A stretch of 64,000 nt of DNA from Linnemannia hyalina (taxonomy: Eukaryota > Mortierellomycota > Mortierellomycetes > Mortierellales > Mortierellaceae): NCBI GenBank assembly GCA_019671135.1, contig JAHRHY010000001.1:806001-870000 (forward strand). The letters run 5' to 3'. A program made the position numbers and the translations under genes. Positions within the stretch are counted from its first letter, which is position 1. Each line of letters starts with the position of its first letter. Shown here one piece after another: positions 24,283-38,200 of the stretch. Under the pieces are notes generated by a model. The model did no database searches, was not told the origin of the DNA, and saw only the letters and a program-made list of their open reading frames with translations.

Positions 24283-25388
24283 GGCTTGGTTGTGTTTTTT
24301 GTGTGTGGAGTGGAGAATTGAGGCAGGTGTGGTCGGAGTATGAGTTGGTTGTGGAGAAATTGAGTTGAAGGGAAAGAGGAGGAGGGTTTAAAAGAGAGAG
24401 AGGACAAGAAAAAGAAAGTGGAAGAAAAAAATGGAAAGAAAAAAGAGGAAGGAGAAAGGTAACTGCAAAGGGACAGAGATAAACAAGGTAAACACATCTT
24501 TCTGTGCTCATCGTATCCCCCCCCCCCCCTTCTAAACCGAGATAGGGAAGAGTCTCGGATCCACCAAACCAACCGACCAACTCTCCAGAATGCAACAACC
24601 AAAACAGAATCCAAACAGACGCTCATTCCCCTGTTCTCTTCTCCATTCATCACTCACCACTCTAAAATATACACAAATGGTCGGCCATCCCCCCCTGAAC
24701 TAAAACAAAGAAAACACAATCACCAGTTACATTCCCATCCAATTTCTCGTTTTCCGGGTTATTTGAGGGCGTGGGAGTGTCGAAGTCAAAGAGTGTCTAG
24801 TCTTCTTACTTTTCTTCCGTTATTGGTTGTTCAATGATACCCAAAAGCAAAGGAACGGCTAAAACGAGCCGGTTCAACTCTCGATCGATCCCGCGAAAGG
24901 AAAGTATTCTTTTATGTGTCAGCAATTACCACCGGATACAAACCCCACCTCCATTGATGTTCTTTCGATAAAGATTGGCGCCCTCGCGTCCTCTACAAAA
25001 GCCCTTCCTTGATTCCTTGCCTTCTTTCGTTCGTTAAAAAAAAACATTTGGTTGGTCATAGGGTCCTTCGAATCTTGTTTGCTCTCTCGTCTTCGGCTGG
25101 GGATCGAAACTTTACTTTTTCCCTCTCTCGGCTCACAGCGTTCCATTCCTACCTCTCCACAAATCAAGAGCATAAACTGAGCGAAGGCGGGGCGCAAAGT
25201 ATGAAGATATGGATGTATTATGCGAGATATGGTACGAGAATATATTAAGAGATATCTAGAAAACACAAAACGCGCAATCATACTCTCTTAAGGCGCGCTT
25301 TTGTAGGGATGAAAATAGCCCCAACTAGCGAACAAGACGGATCTCCAGCATGAGGATGCAGAGGTTGATTGCTGCAAATCCGCCTTAC
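24283..25388. other. intergenic region with a poly-C run
   Basis: Upstream of the ligase gene the sequence is A/G-rich (C/T-rich on the coding strand). A run of 13 C lies at 24517-24529. The part 24900-25388 contains the 3' UTR of the next minus-strand gene. No gene recognised. Confidence 0.5.
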
Positions 25389-26398
25389 TTACTCCATCTG
25401 GTTTCCGAAAAGAACCCCAACAGTCAAAAAGACAACCAATCCTAAAACACTCGACCCTCCAAGCGCAGTCCAGGTCTGAACACCGCGGTTCATATTGCCA
25501 GAGTTTCCAAAGATACCAGGAGGCAGGGCCGTGATCTGGGAGCTTCCGGAACCAGCAGTAGGAGTGGACGAGGTCGAGGTAGCAATGGTCTGGTTGTACT
25601 TCTTGGGGAACTCGGCCGTGCAGTTGCGAGCGTTGCATTTGCTGTAGCATCCGTTGTCGGCCTGAGGGCAGACCTTGATACATTGCTGGACGTCGGCTAC
25701 ACATTCAAAATATGGGATCGTGTAAGTGTATTCTATACAAATAGAAAGAGGTTCAAGGAAGTAGGAGAGAGCGAATCATATTGGTTGTGTTAGTATCAGA
25801 AGAGCAATTGGGTGGTCGTTCCATGCAGAAAAAAAGGGTTGGTACCATATAAGCGCCTATTTTCTTATGATTGCTTACCGGTCGTGTTGGGGACAATGCC
25901 TCCCTTACACTCGCAAGAGTAGAGCAATGACTGGATGTCGCATCTGTTGTCGAGGGTCTCGCCTCCATTGGTCAACTCCTGACAGACGTTGGTGCTATGA
26001 TCGTTGAAACGCATTTGATTAGCTCTTTGGTTTTGGGCGAAGCAGTCGCGCTGTAACTGAATCCACTACAGTACTTGATCTGAGGAAAATAAACACAAAC
26101 AACGGGTGTTGTTGACTCTTACCAGAAACCGACTTGGTTTTGGCACCATGTCAACTTGGTGCTATTATCAACCGTCATAGCTATACAACAGGTTCAAAAT
26201 ATAATAGTCGGCTGTGAGTATGTGAGTATGTGCGCACATCAAGTCTATTATAAACGACAAGGACTGGAGAGACGGGAATAGAGAGTGAAAGAGCTTCCAT
26301 CTAGTCGAGGGGAGCTTACGATCAAAAGCAGAGACGCAGGCAAGAGTAGCCATGACTGCCAACACTGCAAAGGCGCGCGAAGTGAAGAATCCGATCAT
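25389..26398 (-). CDS. DUF7707-like cysteine-rich surface protein, probably GPI-anchored
   Basis: Four exons (26320-26398, 26123-26180, 25879-25994, 25389-25732) make 597 nt, 198 aa, phases closing. Signal peptide at residues 1-24 (hydrophobic core, ending CVSA). The body (about residues 27-130) has an ordered Cys array: WCQNQVGFC, NVCQEL, NRCDIQ, YSCECKGG, FECVADVQQCIKVCPQ, NGCYSKCNARNC. This layout matches my memory of the fungal DUF7707 domain. A Ser/Thr-rich stalk follows, then a C-terminal hydrophobic stretch (SSVLGLVVFLTVGVLF) that ends five residues later, the form of a GPI-attachment signal, though a single TM helix is also possible. Likely on the cell wall or plasma membrane. Function unknown. 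Confidence 0.8.
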
Positions 26399-27598
26399 GA
26401 TACCGATGGGTTAACGTCGAAGAGGAAGAGGAGGAGTAGGACGAGGAAAAGTGAATGAGAGGAAGGCAGAACTGAGCGGAGGGGATGAGCTGTGGTTGGT
26501 TTCCTTGTGTTCGAATAGGGTAAGGAACGAAACTAAAAGAAAGAAGAGAGGAAGAAGGAAGAGAAAGAAGAGGAAGAGGAGGAAAAAAGAGAAGGGTAAA
26601 AGGCGGCGCTGTCATCTGAGTCGGTGCCTCTCTTGCATTCTTCACACTCGCGAGTCCATTTGAGAGCATTCCTTTTGCTCTTCAGTGGTGGCGGGTGCGA
26701 ATTATCAAAACCTCAGCATGGTGTGTATCAGCAGCAGAGTAATAATAACAGCTAAACACGGCGAGATAAACAACCCCTTCTTCTTCTTGGGGACAGGATG
26801 TTGCCAAAAGCAAGGGACGGTGCGAGGAGGCAGCAGCTAGCAAAAGGGGCCAAAGAGACAAAAGAAAACAAGAAAGAGAGGGGGAAACATGGACACCAAG
26901 ACGAAAGGGGGTTAGCCCCGCTCTTATCCGCCCTTACTCATCCCATTCATACTCCCAAAAAGCAACACCACCAGTCAACAGAGGCAGCACCCGGGACTGC
27001 CGCGAGCGTGCCGACTCTCCCTCTATCGGCGAGACGAAAAGAGGCATATGAGAATAACGAAGGGGGTGAAAGGGGGTGTGCAGAACAGGACGAGACAGAA
27101 TACAATCAACATTGAAAAGATATCTTGGAAAATCAGAGGCAGCCAGGCTGGACTACGTCCACTTGACATGGCAGAAAAGGTTAAGCACAAGACATAGAGA
27201 GGAAGAAGAAGGGCGGTAGCCAATGACAATGGCTGCTGCTGCCCTCTCGATACCCAGGGCATCTTGGACCATGCTCCCCTCATCCATTATCATCAAAATC
27301 GTCATGTGGGTGGATGGACCCAAAAAGCGGGGAGAGAATGCCGCGTTTTCAACAAAGCAAACTCCTGCTCATTCTTGATCAGCAAAAGAACATCCAAGCA
27401 TACAAATGCGCTAATTGCCTTTTTTGCATGATTTTAATGGAGGACGGAATGAATGGATAGTCTCTTCGGTCTTGTCGCGGTCCTTTTTCATCTTGCATGT
27501 TGCTTGTTTGTTGATTTTTTGTGTTGAATTTATTCACATTCCTCGCCGCTGCCAGAGACATTAGTCCTCGGATAGCCTCCCATCGCCCATCCACCACC
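26399..27598. other. intergenic region, no gene recognised
   Basis: Begins with the A/G-rich promoter of the DUF7707-like gene (26400-26610, C/T-rich on its coding strand) and ends with the 3' flank of CSN3. Frames at 26798-27115 (+) and 27023-27597 (-) lack any recognisable domain. Confidence 0.5.
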
Positions 27599-30017
27599 TT
27601 AGCGAGAACGACGACCTCGCTTTTTGGAATCGGACTCAGTGCGTTGCTTCTTGGGACTACTAGAGGAAGCTTTCTATATGAGAACCCATTACAACAGGGA
27701 AAAGTCAGTCAAACTTGGTCAATATACAAGACAACATGCAATGTCGAGGCAATAGTCACTAAAACAGGCCCAATAACAGACAAAGGCGCACCTTCATCGA
27801 CATAGTTGTCGTATCCCATGTGCATGCTGTAGTCCGACTCGTCCATGGGGTAGCCAGACTGTTCAGGTCCATGAGATCCCTGCTAACAATGTGAAACAAG
27901 AACGATGCAAAATTTGTTCAGCATCAACCTATCGATTGGTGTGGATGCAACCAGCGCGGATAAAAAAAACTTAGTACCTTGTTGAAGAAAGCAGGCATGG
28001 ATGAGATAGCTTGGTCCATGGCACTGAGCTTGGCTGTAATGGCAGTTGCCTTCTGGATTTGGGTGTTGATCATGTCCATGGTAATGGTGTTATTGTGCTG
28101 GTTGGGGTCGTCTAGGAACGAAACCATTCCTCCTGCGTGTTCATGGCTGATAGTTGCAAAGATGGCGCCCGACTCGATCATGCGAACGATAAAGCCTTCA
28201 ACACGACGTGCACCATCTGGTTCAGATCCGAGACCGATCAGGGACGTAATGTTCTCAATCGAGAGTGTCAGATATGTGCGAGTGAGGTCCTGAATGTTGC
28301 GGCGATGCAGGGCCTCCATGCACTGCTTGGCCAGACCAAAGTTCTTGTCCCGGACGAAAGTAGGCTTGGCCTTCTCCAACTCGGTCTTGATGGCACTATT
28401 CGACTTTTTCTCGTAAGCAGTAGCGAAATCTGCGTATGCTACACACTGCACCTTGATGGTCCTTTGGACAGCGGAAGCAATGTACTTGGGCAATGGCAAC
28501 ACCTATAATAGCGCGGAGTGAGCATTTAATATATTTTGTTGGTTACACATCCAGCATGCATGCATGTATAGCTTTGTTACTTACTCTTCCGTATTGAAGC
28601 AAGCTCGACAGAACGTACTTCTTGTGAGCCTCGATCTGGATAGCACTGGCCACCTCAGCTGGCGCAGAGACAGCCTAGAACGGCATATATAGTTGTAGTT
28701 ATTAGCAATGTGTTGGCATAGCATTGCCAGCAAGAAAGTAAACGTTAAGTAATTAGTTTGCTCACCAGCTTGAAAAACTCGACCGCACGCTCAAACTTCT
28801 TCAAGAAGGCGTAGATCATTCCTCCATAGTAATGGTACAGCAAAAAGTCCTTGTAGTTGATGTGTGTTTGCTAATATTGAGGAGTATGATAACATAGAGC
28901 GCCACTGTTTAGTAAAGGTCCTGATGAAGTGTGTCCTGACAATAGAAATTATGATTTTCCTGATTCCTGTTCCTCACCTGTGGCTTCACGTCGGAAATGT
29001 CGTTGTCGAGAATGGGAAGAATGTCCTTGACGGATTGAGCCAACAAGCATGTCTATTGAAACACGTTCAAAAAAAATGGAACAGCATGTTAGCGCCAGCG
29101 CACGACAAAATGGTACGACGTTGAGGCTTTCACCGATGTTATCGTAGTACCTTGGCCAGGAGAGGGTGGATCATTGTAAGTTGTCCTGGCGAAGCCTGAA
29201 GTCTCTGGATGAAGACGGCGAGTGGCTTGATGGCGATGATGGGCTAGAGAAATTAAACCGGTAAATAAAGTCAAAAATCCATGTCAGCGTCAGCGAAGTT
29301 GCAAGCCGTTGTTTCGATTAGCATAACGATGCCGATATCCTGTGCTCGATATCTACCTGGCGTGTCTCGGTCGCCACCTTCACCAGTGCCTCAGCAAAGC
29401 TCATTGCTATAAAGGTAAACCAAAAGGCAAGAGAAAGTTGCCCGTTAGTTTTCAGTCGAAGCTGACGCGTATGTTTCTATGAGTTGCCGCAGCGCCACCA
29501 GCAAAGTCATTGTGTCCCAACGACTCACCCTTGTGAGACGCCAAGCGGACCTGCTCGCCATCGCAAGTTGTCACAAACGCCCAAACTTTTGCGAGTAACG
29601 CGTGGTCGAATCCATGCGAAGCCTTGCACCGGTGCACCCTGAAGCATTAGAGCAAAAGTAGCAGTTAGAAACCATGTTGCCTTTGTTCATCCATTCCTAC
29701 TCAACCACAGTCAAATGTGAGTTCCTTGTGGGAAAAAAAGTTTGACAGATTCCTCCGCTATGCTGACGGTGCTACAAGTAGACCATAATATCGTCGGTTA
29801 TGCCTAAAGTCGCTTACAAAAAGTAGAGGTAGGCAAAGGAATGGGTTGCTGGGTCGAGAGCGTCGAGGGGGTCAGCTTGGCCATTGGATTGGGCGGCGAA
29901 GACAGGGTCGTTGAGGTTGTTGAGGTAAGGAGCGAGGGTCTTCGTGACCGCGGTGATGTCGGTCGCAGCCTGGATCTTGGAGATGATTTCGTCGAAGGAA
30001 GGGTCACTTGGCGCCAT
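27599..30017 (-). CDS. CSN3: COP9 signalosome subunit 3
   Basis: PCI-domain subunit of the COP9 signalosome, which removes Nedd8/Rub1 from cullins. Ten exons (29818-30017, 29529-29638, 29357-29406, 29151-29243, 28978-29052, 28766-28870, 28585-28674, 27978-28502, 27792-27879, 27599-27669) give 1407 nt, 468 aa, with every phase closing. Diagnostic blocks include QLTMIHPLLAK, the YHYYGGMIYAFLKKFERAVE helices (residues about 185-205), and in the PCI region NFGLAKQCMEALHRRNIQDL, LTRTYLTLSIENI and SHEHAGGMVSFLDDP. The length and order match animal CSN3. The C-terminus is basic (KKQRTESDSKKRGRRSR) and might be a nuclear-localisation signal. The last exon border is the least certain; another acceptor at about 27661 would give a longer tail. 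It is the most intron-rich gene here. Confidence 0.92.
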
Positions 30018-30396
30018 TGTGTGGAGTGTGTTGCTGTTGTGCGTTGAAGGTCGGGGAAGGAGGTAGGAAAAAAGAAAAGGAAAGAATGGGCAAAGGACGA
30101 CAGGGGTCTGAATAACGGCGCGCGTTGTCCTTCCTCTGTGCCCCCTCTGGTCGAGGTCCGACATGGACTAGAAAGGCGTGACAGAAACAGTCACCTTTTT
30201 ATTGCATGTCGTGGGGGTCGAAGCTGAGCGGTGCGCGTGTCATTTTTTTTTGTTCTTTGTTCTTTTGTATCTGCCATCCACATAAAATCCTGCTTGCCTT
30301 CCTCCCCATCCCTTTTTTCCCACTTTACTTTCACCTTCACCACCTTCTCCACCTCGTTCCTTCACACCAAACACTCACACTCACACAATTCACACC
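30018..30396. promoter_or_regulatory. bidirectional promoter between CSN3 and RAB18
   Basis: 379 bp separate two divergent ATGs. The RAB18 side carries a CT-rich tract and an ACTCACACTCACACA leader just before the ATG at 30397. The CSN3 side has A/G-rich sequence, so C/T-rich on its coding strand. No TATA box seen. Confidence 0.6.
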
Positions 30397-31558
30397 ATGT
30401 CCGACTCGCATTCCTCCTCAGAAACCGTTGCCACCCTCAAGCTGCTACTTATCGGAAGCAGTGGCACTGGAAAGAGTTCTCTCCTCATGCGCTTTGTCGA
30501 CGGCGTTTTCCTTGCTCCCGACGAGATCTCCGCCACCATCGGAGTCGATTTCAAGGTCAAGGTCATCGACGTCGAGGGCAAAAAGTACAAGCTGACCATC
30601 TGGGTACGTCGACACATCGTCTTTGCTCTCGAGCTCGTTCTTGTCATTCTTCACCTCTCCCTTTCCTTGGCTCTTCACTTCGCCCATATCCTCGGCTACC
30701 TATTATATTTCCAGTCAACAAGAACAGTCGCAATGAAACAACTTTTCTTCTCCTGGGCGCCACTGTCTTCAACTCGCGGTTCTGACTGTGGTAGTCGCCA
30801 GAAGATTATCGAGAGACTAACGTCAAATTGGTTGTCATTGTCGTGCAACTGATAGGATACTGCTGGACAGGAACGTTTCAGAACTCTCACTTCCTCCTAC
30901 TATAGAGGTGCACAGGGCGTGATTCTTGGCAAGTACAACTTCTGATTCTTAGGTGATATCATCACGAGAATGTTAATTTCTGAGTGAGGACGACCCTATT
31001 AATCGCATTTTTTTATTTTCCCCATGGTCTTTGACAGTGTACGATGTCAGCAACAGAGATTCGTTCAACGATCTTCAGACCTGGTTCAACGAGCTCGACA
31101 CATATTGTTCCAGCAAGGAAGTCGTTCGCATGATTGTTGGAAACAAAGTTGACAAGGTACGGGTGGAGGCGAACATGATAATGAAGGATTATAACATGAC
31201 TTCTTTGGTTTGATATGACGTTGGAATCTGTAAGACTGACCACATGAAAATCTTTTTTTGCTTTTGTACACACACATCACTTTATTGCAACGTGGTAAAT
31301 TTACCATTGGATGGCCGTATCGGCAAACAGGAGTCCAGCAGAGAAGTCAGCCGGCAGGAGGGGCAAGAGTTTGCTCGCAAGTTGCAGACTCTTTTTGTCG
31401 AGTGCAGTGCAAAGACCAAGCTCGGAGTTCAACAGGCGTTTGACGAATTGGTGCAGCAGATCATCGACACCCCCAGCCTGTGGCAAAAGCAGGCACCCGC
31501 CAATGTCCGTCTCCAGCCAAACACTGAAACCCAAGAGTACTCTGGTTGTGCCTGCTAA
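30397..31558 (+). CDS. RAB18: Rab18-type small GTPase
   Basis: Prenylated Rab GTPase; in animals Rab18 works at ER and lipid-droplet membranes. Four exons (30397-30603, 30856-30928, 31038-31156, 31331-31558) make 627 nt, 208 aa. G1 is GSSGTGKSS at residues 20-28, the switch I threonine lies in SATIGVDFKVK, G3 is DTAGQERF at 70, G4 is NKVD at 129-132 and G5 is ECSAKT. The C-terminus is CAC, a geranylgeranylation signal. The sequence KLLLIGSSGTGKSSLLMRF and RTLTSSYYRGAQG resembles Rab18 more than Rab1 or Rab8. Intron 2 (30929-31037) only keeps frame with a GC donor (gcaagt) and an ag acceptor. A poly(A) signal AATAAA is at 31596-31601. Confidence 0.93.
30929..31037 (+). other. GC-AG intron of the RAB18 gene
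   Basis: The exon ends ATTCTTG and the intron begins gcaagt; it ends ttgacag before TGTACGATG. This joins GVIL to VYDVSN, the expected Rab sequence. The only GT nearby (four bases downstream) gives the wrong frame. Confidence 0.85.
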
Positions 31559-32894
31559 ACTCATCTCGTGGCACAGGCCAACAACTTATCACGTCAATAA
31601 ACATTACCTTTTTCTATGATGCTGTTTCAACTAAGTCAGTGCGTGCAAAGTTAGTAGGCGGAAATGGGTTTGGGCGTTTGGTTGGTTGGTGGCGGTGCGT
31701 GTCAGCCGTAGACTCTGTGACGCTTTGGGACAACTGTCCGCTTCACGTAAAAGGAAACGGTATGTGTGTCTGCGAGTGTCCGCGTGTGGACCTCCTTTTC
31801 AGACAGCAAAGAAGCAATTATCATGCCTGCGTGCCTACCTGTGCAAGGTGGATAAAAAGGATGCGGCCGCCAGTTGTGTCGCTTTCAAGTGCTCTGAAAG
31901 GTCACAGAGCAGCGCATGGAAGGCATATTGAGCCTGTATTAAGCCTGTGGACTTCATCCGCTGCTGGATATTTCCATCCATACTCGCATGGACGTCTGTC
32001 GACTTCATTCCTGTCAAGGGTAGCAACAGCAAGAGTAAGGACGGTATGAGATGGCCGTAAAGCGACACTAGAGATATGTAGAGAGAAAGAGAGAGAGAGA
32101 TAGAGAGAGTCTGTGCTCCCAGGCGACACCATTCTACATGGCTCGTCTGTGAGGATCTGTGCTGAAAAGTGAATGGATAGAGATAGGACCATAGGGAACC
32201 ACTTGGGTGCAGCAAATGCGACTGTGGATTATTCCAAAGTAGTATTTAAGGACGGCTGCGACGTGGGTAGGAATTTCATTATCTTTTCTCATCTCTCCCC
32301 TACTCACCCACACACACACACACAAAGTACGTTCTGCCCTCATCATCATCGTCGTCGTTCGTTCTCCTGCCTATTGTTGTTTTTGTGTCGTGGCACCTCT
32401 TCGTCTTTCTCCTGGTCTCTCTACCCTTCACTTCTCCACACACACATGCACACGCCTTGCAGTCATCTTGTATTCTCTTCACACGCCCGCCATCACCGTG
32501 TCACGGTTACTGGACTTCTGGCTATCTTTTTGGGATTTGTCGACTTAGGTTGAACTGATGCGCGGCCTTCCTTGGGTGTTTAGCTTTGTCTGTTCTCTCT
32601 CCTCTCTCGCCTTCCATCATCTCCATTCTGTTAACAACGCTTTGTCGTTCTGTCGCTCCCCCTCTCAGGGCCATTCGTTCCAGTCCTCTCTCTCTCACAC
32701 ACACTCTGCCTCCTTTTTTGACTCTTTCCCCCTCCTCTACGACTGTTGGACGCGTGTGCTAGTTGCATTTCTCACGGTCGATAAGGACGCGTTTGAAAGC
32801 CTTTGTGATCAGAATACAACCAACTAACCATCTTTTTACTGTCTTTTTTCTTTTCGCCTTCTGTTTGCTTCCGTTGTATCGCCTCGTTATCAGA
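31559..32894. promoter_or_regulatory. intergenic region and actin promoter
   Basis: After the RAB18 3' UTR the sequence has no supported gene. From about 32290 to 32890 it is strongly C/T-rich with CACACA and CTCTCT runs, then ends in ATCAGAATG. It probably holds the actin promoter and leader. A leader intron cannot be excluded. Confidence 0.5.
31596..31601 (+). terminator. RAB18 polyadenylation signal AATAAA
   Basis: Perfect AATAAA 38 bp after the stop codon. Confidence 0.6.
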
Positions 32895-34456
<1,562 letters not shown>

Positions 34457-35294
34457 GTATCTGGCGGCCAGGATTAGCACCTTTTTGTCGAATAGCGATT
34501 CAACGTCAATACCTTTTTTCTTTTTTCTTCACAAGAATAAACCTTGTCCTACAATTTGCCCTGCTCGATTGCTCCTCTCTTTTCTTTGAATAAGTGTCCA
34601 TCCATATCATCCTCACCGTGTCACTCCTTATGAACTATGGATTCTATGGTTTACTCTTGTGAACTTTCGTCAACTGTAACACTTGCGATCATTTAGCTTT
34701 CCGTGACTGGTTCATGGCAGGTCTTGGAGATCTGGAAGGGGAGTCCCATTCCAGCCTTGAGCGAGTGTTTGTCTCCCTTCGCTACTCCTCTTGTGCCATT
34801 TCATCACTCTATTGTCTTGATTTGACTCCATACACACCCTCACGCTCACAGACACCGTCCTTTCCTCCGCGTTACTTTCCCTCTACTTCCCCCAGGACTA
34901 ATCGGAAAAGAAAAACAACAACAAACAACATCCACTCGTGAACAGGACTGGTGAGTGGAGTGTAGAAATGCACAAATTTTTGTTTGTTTCGCGCTTTTGG
35001 CATTGCTATTCTATTTTTTGTTCCTTACCTTCTTCTGAGCTCATCTCCCTTGGGTCAACAACGGCTGCCATCACACACACCACTCCGACATTACCACTTT
35101 CTCGATCTACCAGGACTGGGAAACGAGACCAGACTACATCCTCACCGGTCGACACACACAGATTCATCCGTTTAGCAGACGAATTCAATTCAGTCCTGAA
35201 CGACTGCAACCAGCAGGACGCGATCAGTTTCGTCTTTATTTTACTACTCCAAAACGCCGATAATACGCAGCGCCCTCCCCTCTGTTCTTGATCT
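34457..35294. other. intergenic region between actin and the Rsc7-PHD gene
   Basis: Actin 3' UTR with AATAAA at 34536-34541, then C/T-rich sequence at 34790-34900 and a spacer to the next ATG. No gene seen. Confidence 0.5.
34536..34541 (+). terminator. actin polyadenylation signal AATAAA
   Basis: Perfect AATAAA 80 bp after the actin stop, following a T-rich tract. Confidence 0.6.
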
Positions 35295-38200
35295 ATGGAT
35301 TCAGCAGACTCAGCCACAGGGACAAGGAGCTCACGTTCCAGACGCCAGGCACCCGCACCGACTTCACCCCCCTCCATCCTCCGTGCCTCTCTTTCGAGAC
35401 AACCTTCCAAGAGTGTTACTGATAACAAGGCTGATCAGGATATAGAAATGACCCCCGCCTCGCCACCCCGGCCAAGGAGGGGCAACACCCGCGGGTCGAG
35501 TGTCTCGTCTGCCTCCACAGCCAAAGAAGAATCGAACACGAGGAGCAAACGGACCAACAACACCTCGACTCGACAGACTGGTGCCAGGGCTGCCACGGAG
35601 GAAAGAGACGAGAATGACCAGGACGATGATCAAGTCTTGGATAGTCCTGGGCGGCCTACGCGTTCAAGGAGAGGGACCACAACGGCAGCATCCCACAACG
35701 CCACCGTAGTCGCAGAGCCTGAGGTGGCCATCGAAGATGAAGAACTCTCTGTCGACAAGGACGACGCTGATGTGGTAGAGGAGGTCGAGGAAGTCGAAGG
35801 AGATGGAGAGGAGATTGAAGGCGAGATCGAGGAAGCAGGAGAAGCCAAGATCACTAAGGATGGAGAACTTCTCGGAGGTAAGATTATTTTATTTTATTTG
35901 GCCGATCAACTGCGAATACTTTGTTGCAGGGCTGTCAGTGTCACAGAAACATGCGCAACGAATACACCCGGTCTAAAAGAAAGTTTTCGATTTCCTTCTA
36001 GGGCGTGAATACAAGTGCAGGAACTTCAAACTTCCAACAAGAGGCGACCGGATCTACATGATGTCCATGGATGCAGCGCGAGTTCTTGGCTTCAGGGACA
36101 GCTACCTCTTCTTCCTAAAGAACCCCCAATTGGTGCGCGTTAACACAACAGTAGAGGAGAGGACATGGATGATTGAAAAGGGCATGCTGATGGCCAACTT
36201 CAAGTCAAAGCTCATCGCTGTCGTGACCGCTCGATCGCTTTTCAAGTCATTCGGGTACAAGATCATCAAAAAGGGCAGGAGTCGTGTGGACGACTACTAT
36301 GAATCGCGTGCGACAGACGATGGTATGGCGGATGACTCTGAGGACGATACCGCATCGAAGGCAGAAGAGGATGGATCAACAGGTGCTAACGGGAACGGAC
36401 CCAACTCAGAGGACACCCATGGTCATGCAGGAGGAAAGAGAAAACACACGTTGCTGCAACAGGAGGAATCGGCTCGCCAAGTAACGGACCTGAACTGGCT
36501 GTATGAGAGCGCAATGGCTGTCCGGACACTGAACGGACAGTTGAAGGAGTTGCGGAAAGAGAACCCAAAGTTCCTGGACCCTCATACCAACATCGAGCAG
36601 ATTCCTTTGGCAACGCAGCCTGAGCGATGCAATGTCGCCGTGGCACCAAAACCAAAGAGTGAGGAGCAGGATGCGAGCTCGATAACTTTCCCACTGCCGA
36701 CGGTTTTGTCCATACCTCGATCCATTGGCCCTTTGGTGGATGCTGTCGTCAAAGTCGAGATTAAAGGAGCAACACCTGCACCACCTCTCATCGACGATCC
36801 TGCTGTTTGGGCAGTCATCCCAGAGGACATCCGCAGAGCGTTAGAGGTAGCAGAGTCAGCAAAGTCTAAGGAGAACGAAGGCGACGAGGATCTCACAAAA
36901 TTTCCTTTGTCGCTATTGGAAGGGCAATATCAGGCAGCCTTTCCTGTGTACGTAGCAAGGCGGTCGTTTGATTATTATTTTTTCGGTGAGCATTTATCGA
37001 AAAAAACCATTGTACTTTATGCTAACCAGTGTCGGTTGGTTTCTACATTAGTCACCAAGCCCGCTTCCAGCAGCCGTATAGAGTGGTATTGCCAGCAGGC
37101 ATGTCTGGCCATGCGCAATACCTTCACCACCTTAACATTATGCAATCAGGAGGATTGACAGGACCGTTAATGGAACAGGCAACATTACCAGGAGCAACTT
37201 CAGCACATGATATTAGACTCATCCAGTGGCAACAACAGCAGCAGCAACAAGCGCAACAGCAACAGCAACAGCAGCAACTTCAGCAGCAGCAACAAAAGGC
37301 ACTTCAACAGGCGAAGCTTCAGCAGCAACAGCAAGAACTTCAGGCGGCTACCAAGAAGGCGGATTCGCCAGCTGTATGTCACTCTATTTTGATATGTATG
37401 CACCTAATACCTTTTCTTGGAGGAGAGAGACTAACTAAACACGATTTTCCATGGTATCTACAAACATAGGCCCAGTCGACTAGCGTCATGTGTGGAGCGC
37501 CGCTGAAAACTGGATTGGGATACTGTCAGCGGTTGGTCAGTACACAAGGCGAACACTGCCCGAACCACCGCGGAACCAACTCGAGTCTGCCAGGAACGCC
37601 ATCCATCAACGGAAAACCATCTGTAAGAATTTTCTCAATGTCACCAAAAAGAATTGAAGGGATAATGAAAACGTCCATCGCCTGACACATTATATATCAT
37701 GATAATATTTAGGCAAGCACTTGTGTGGAGTGCAACTCGACTTCTGCACCCACAGACGCCGTCCCTAAGGACAGACCACTTCCCTGTACCTTGACGCATC
37801 TCAACAAGTGCAAAACATGCACCAAGAACTATCACCCGCTCTGTTTGCAGTTGGATACGCCCAGGATCGTTTCAGCTATCGGATCATATCCTTGGCAATG
37901 CAACGACTGCAAGCTGTGTGTAGTGTGTCAGGAGGCGGGAGATGAGGCGTCGTTGTTGATCTGTGATGATTGCGATCGTGGCTGGCATATGAGTTGTTGT
38001 GACCCTGCTATCGAGGAAGTTCCTCAAGGTAATGTTTACCATATATCTGCCGCGTCAAGCATCCAACTCTGACTAAGTGTGTCTTTGAACCTTTCTTCAT
38101 CTTCTCACATTGACATGTTCATATACTCACTATCATATAGACGATTGGGTGTGCTCATTCTGTGCGCAGTGTCACTCTTGCCGAGGAACCGAAGATCCGT

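Noticed and set aside
25330..25400. Alternative last exon for the DUF7707-like gene using gtaagt before the stop and the next ttgcag
   Set aside because: The intron would be only 21 bp, too short to be spliced.
30604..30852. Continuation of the RAB18 frame past exon 1
   Set aside because: It lacks the DTAGQE motif, which appears only after the acceptor at 30855.
37059..37160. Continuation of the Rsc7-PHD gene in another frame (36058-37158)
   Set aside because: That frame runs to a stop through an intron and loses the FQQPYRVVLPAGM block.
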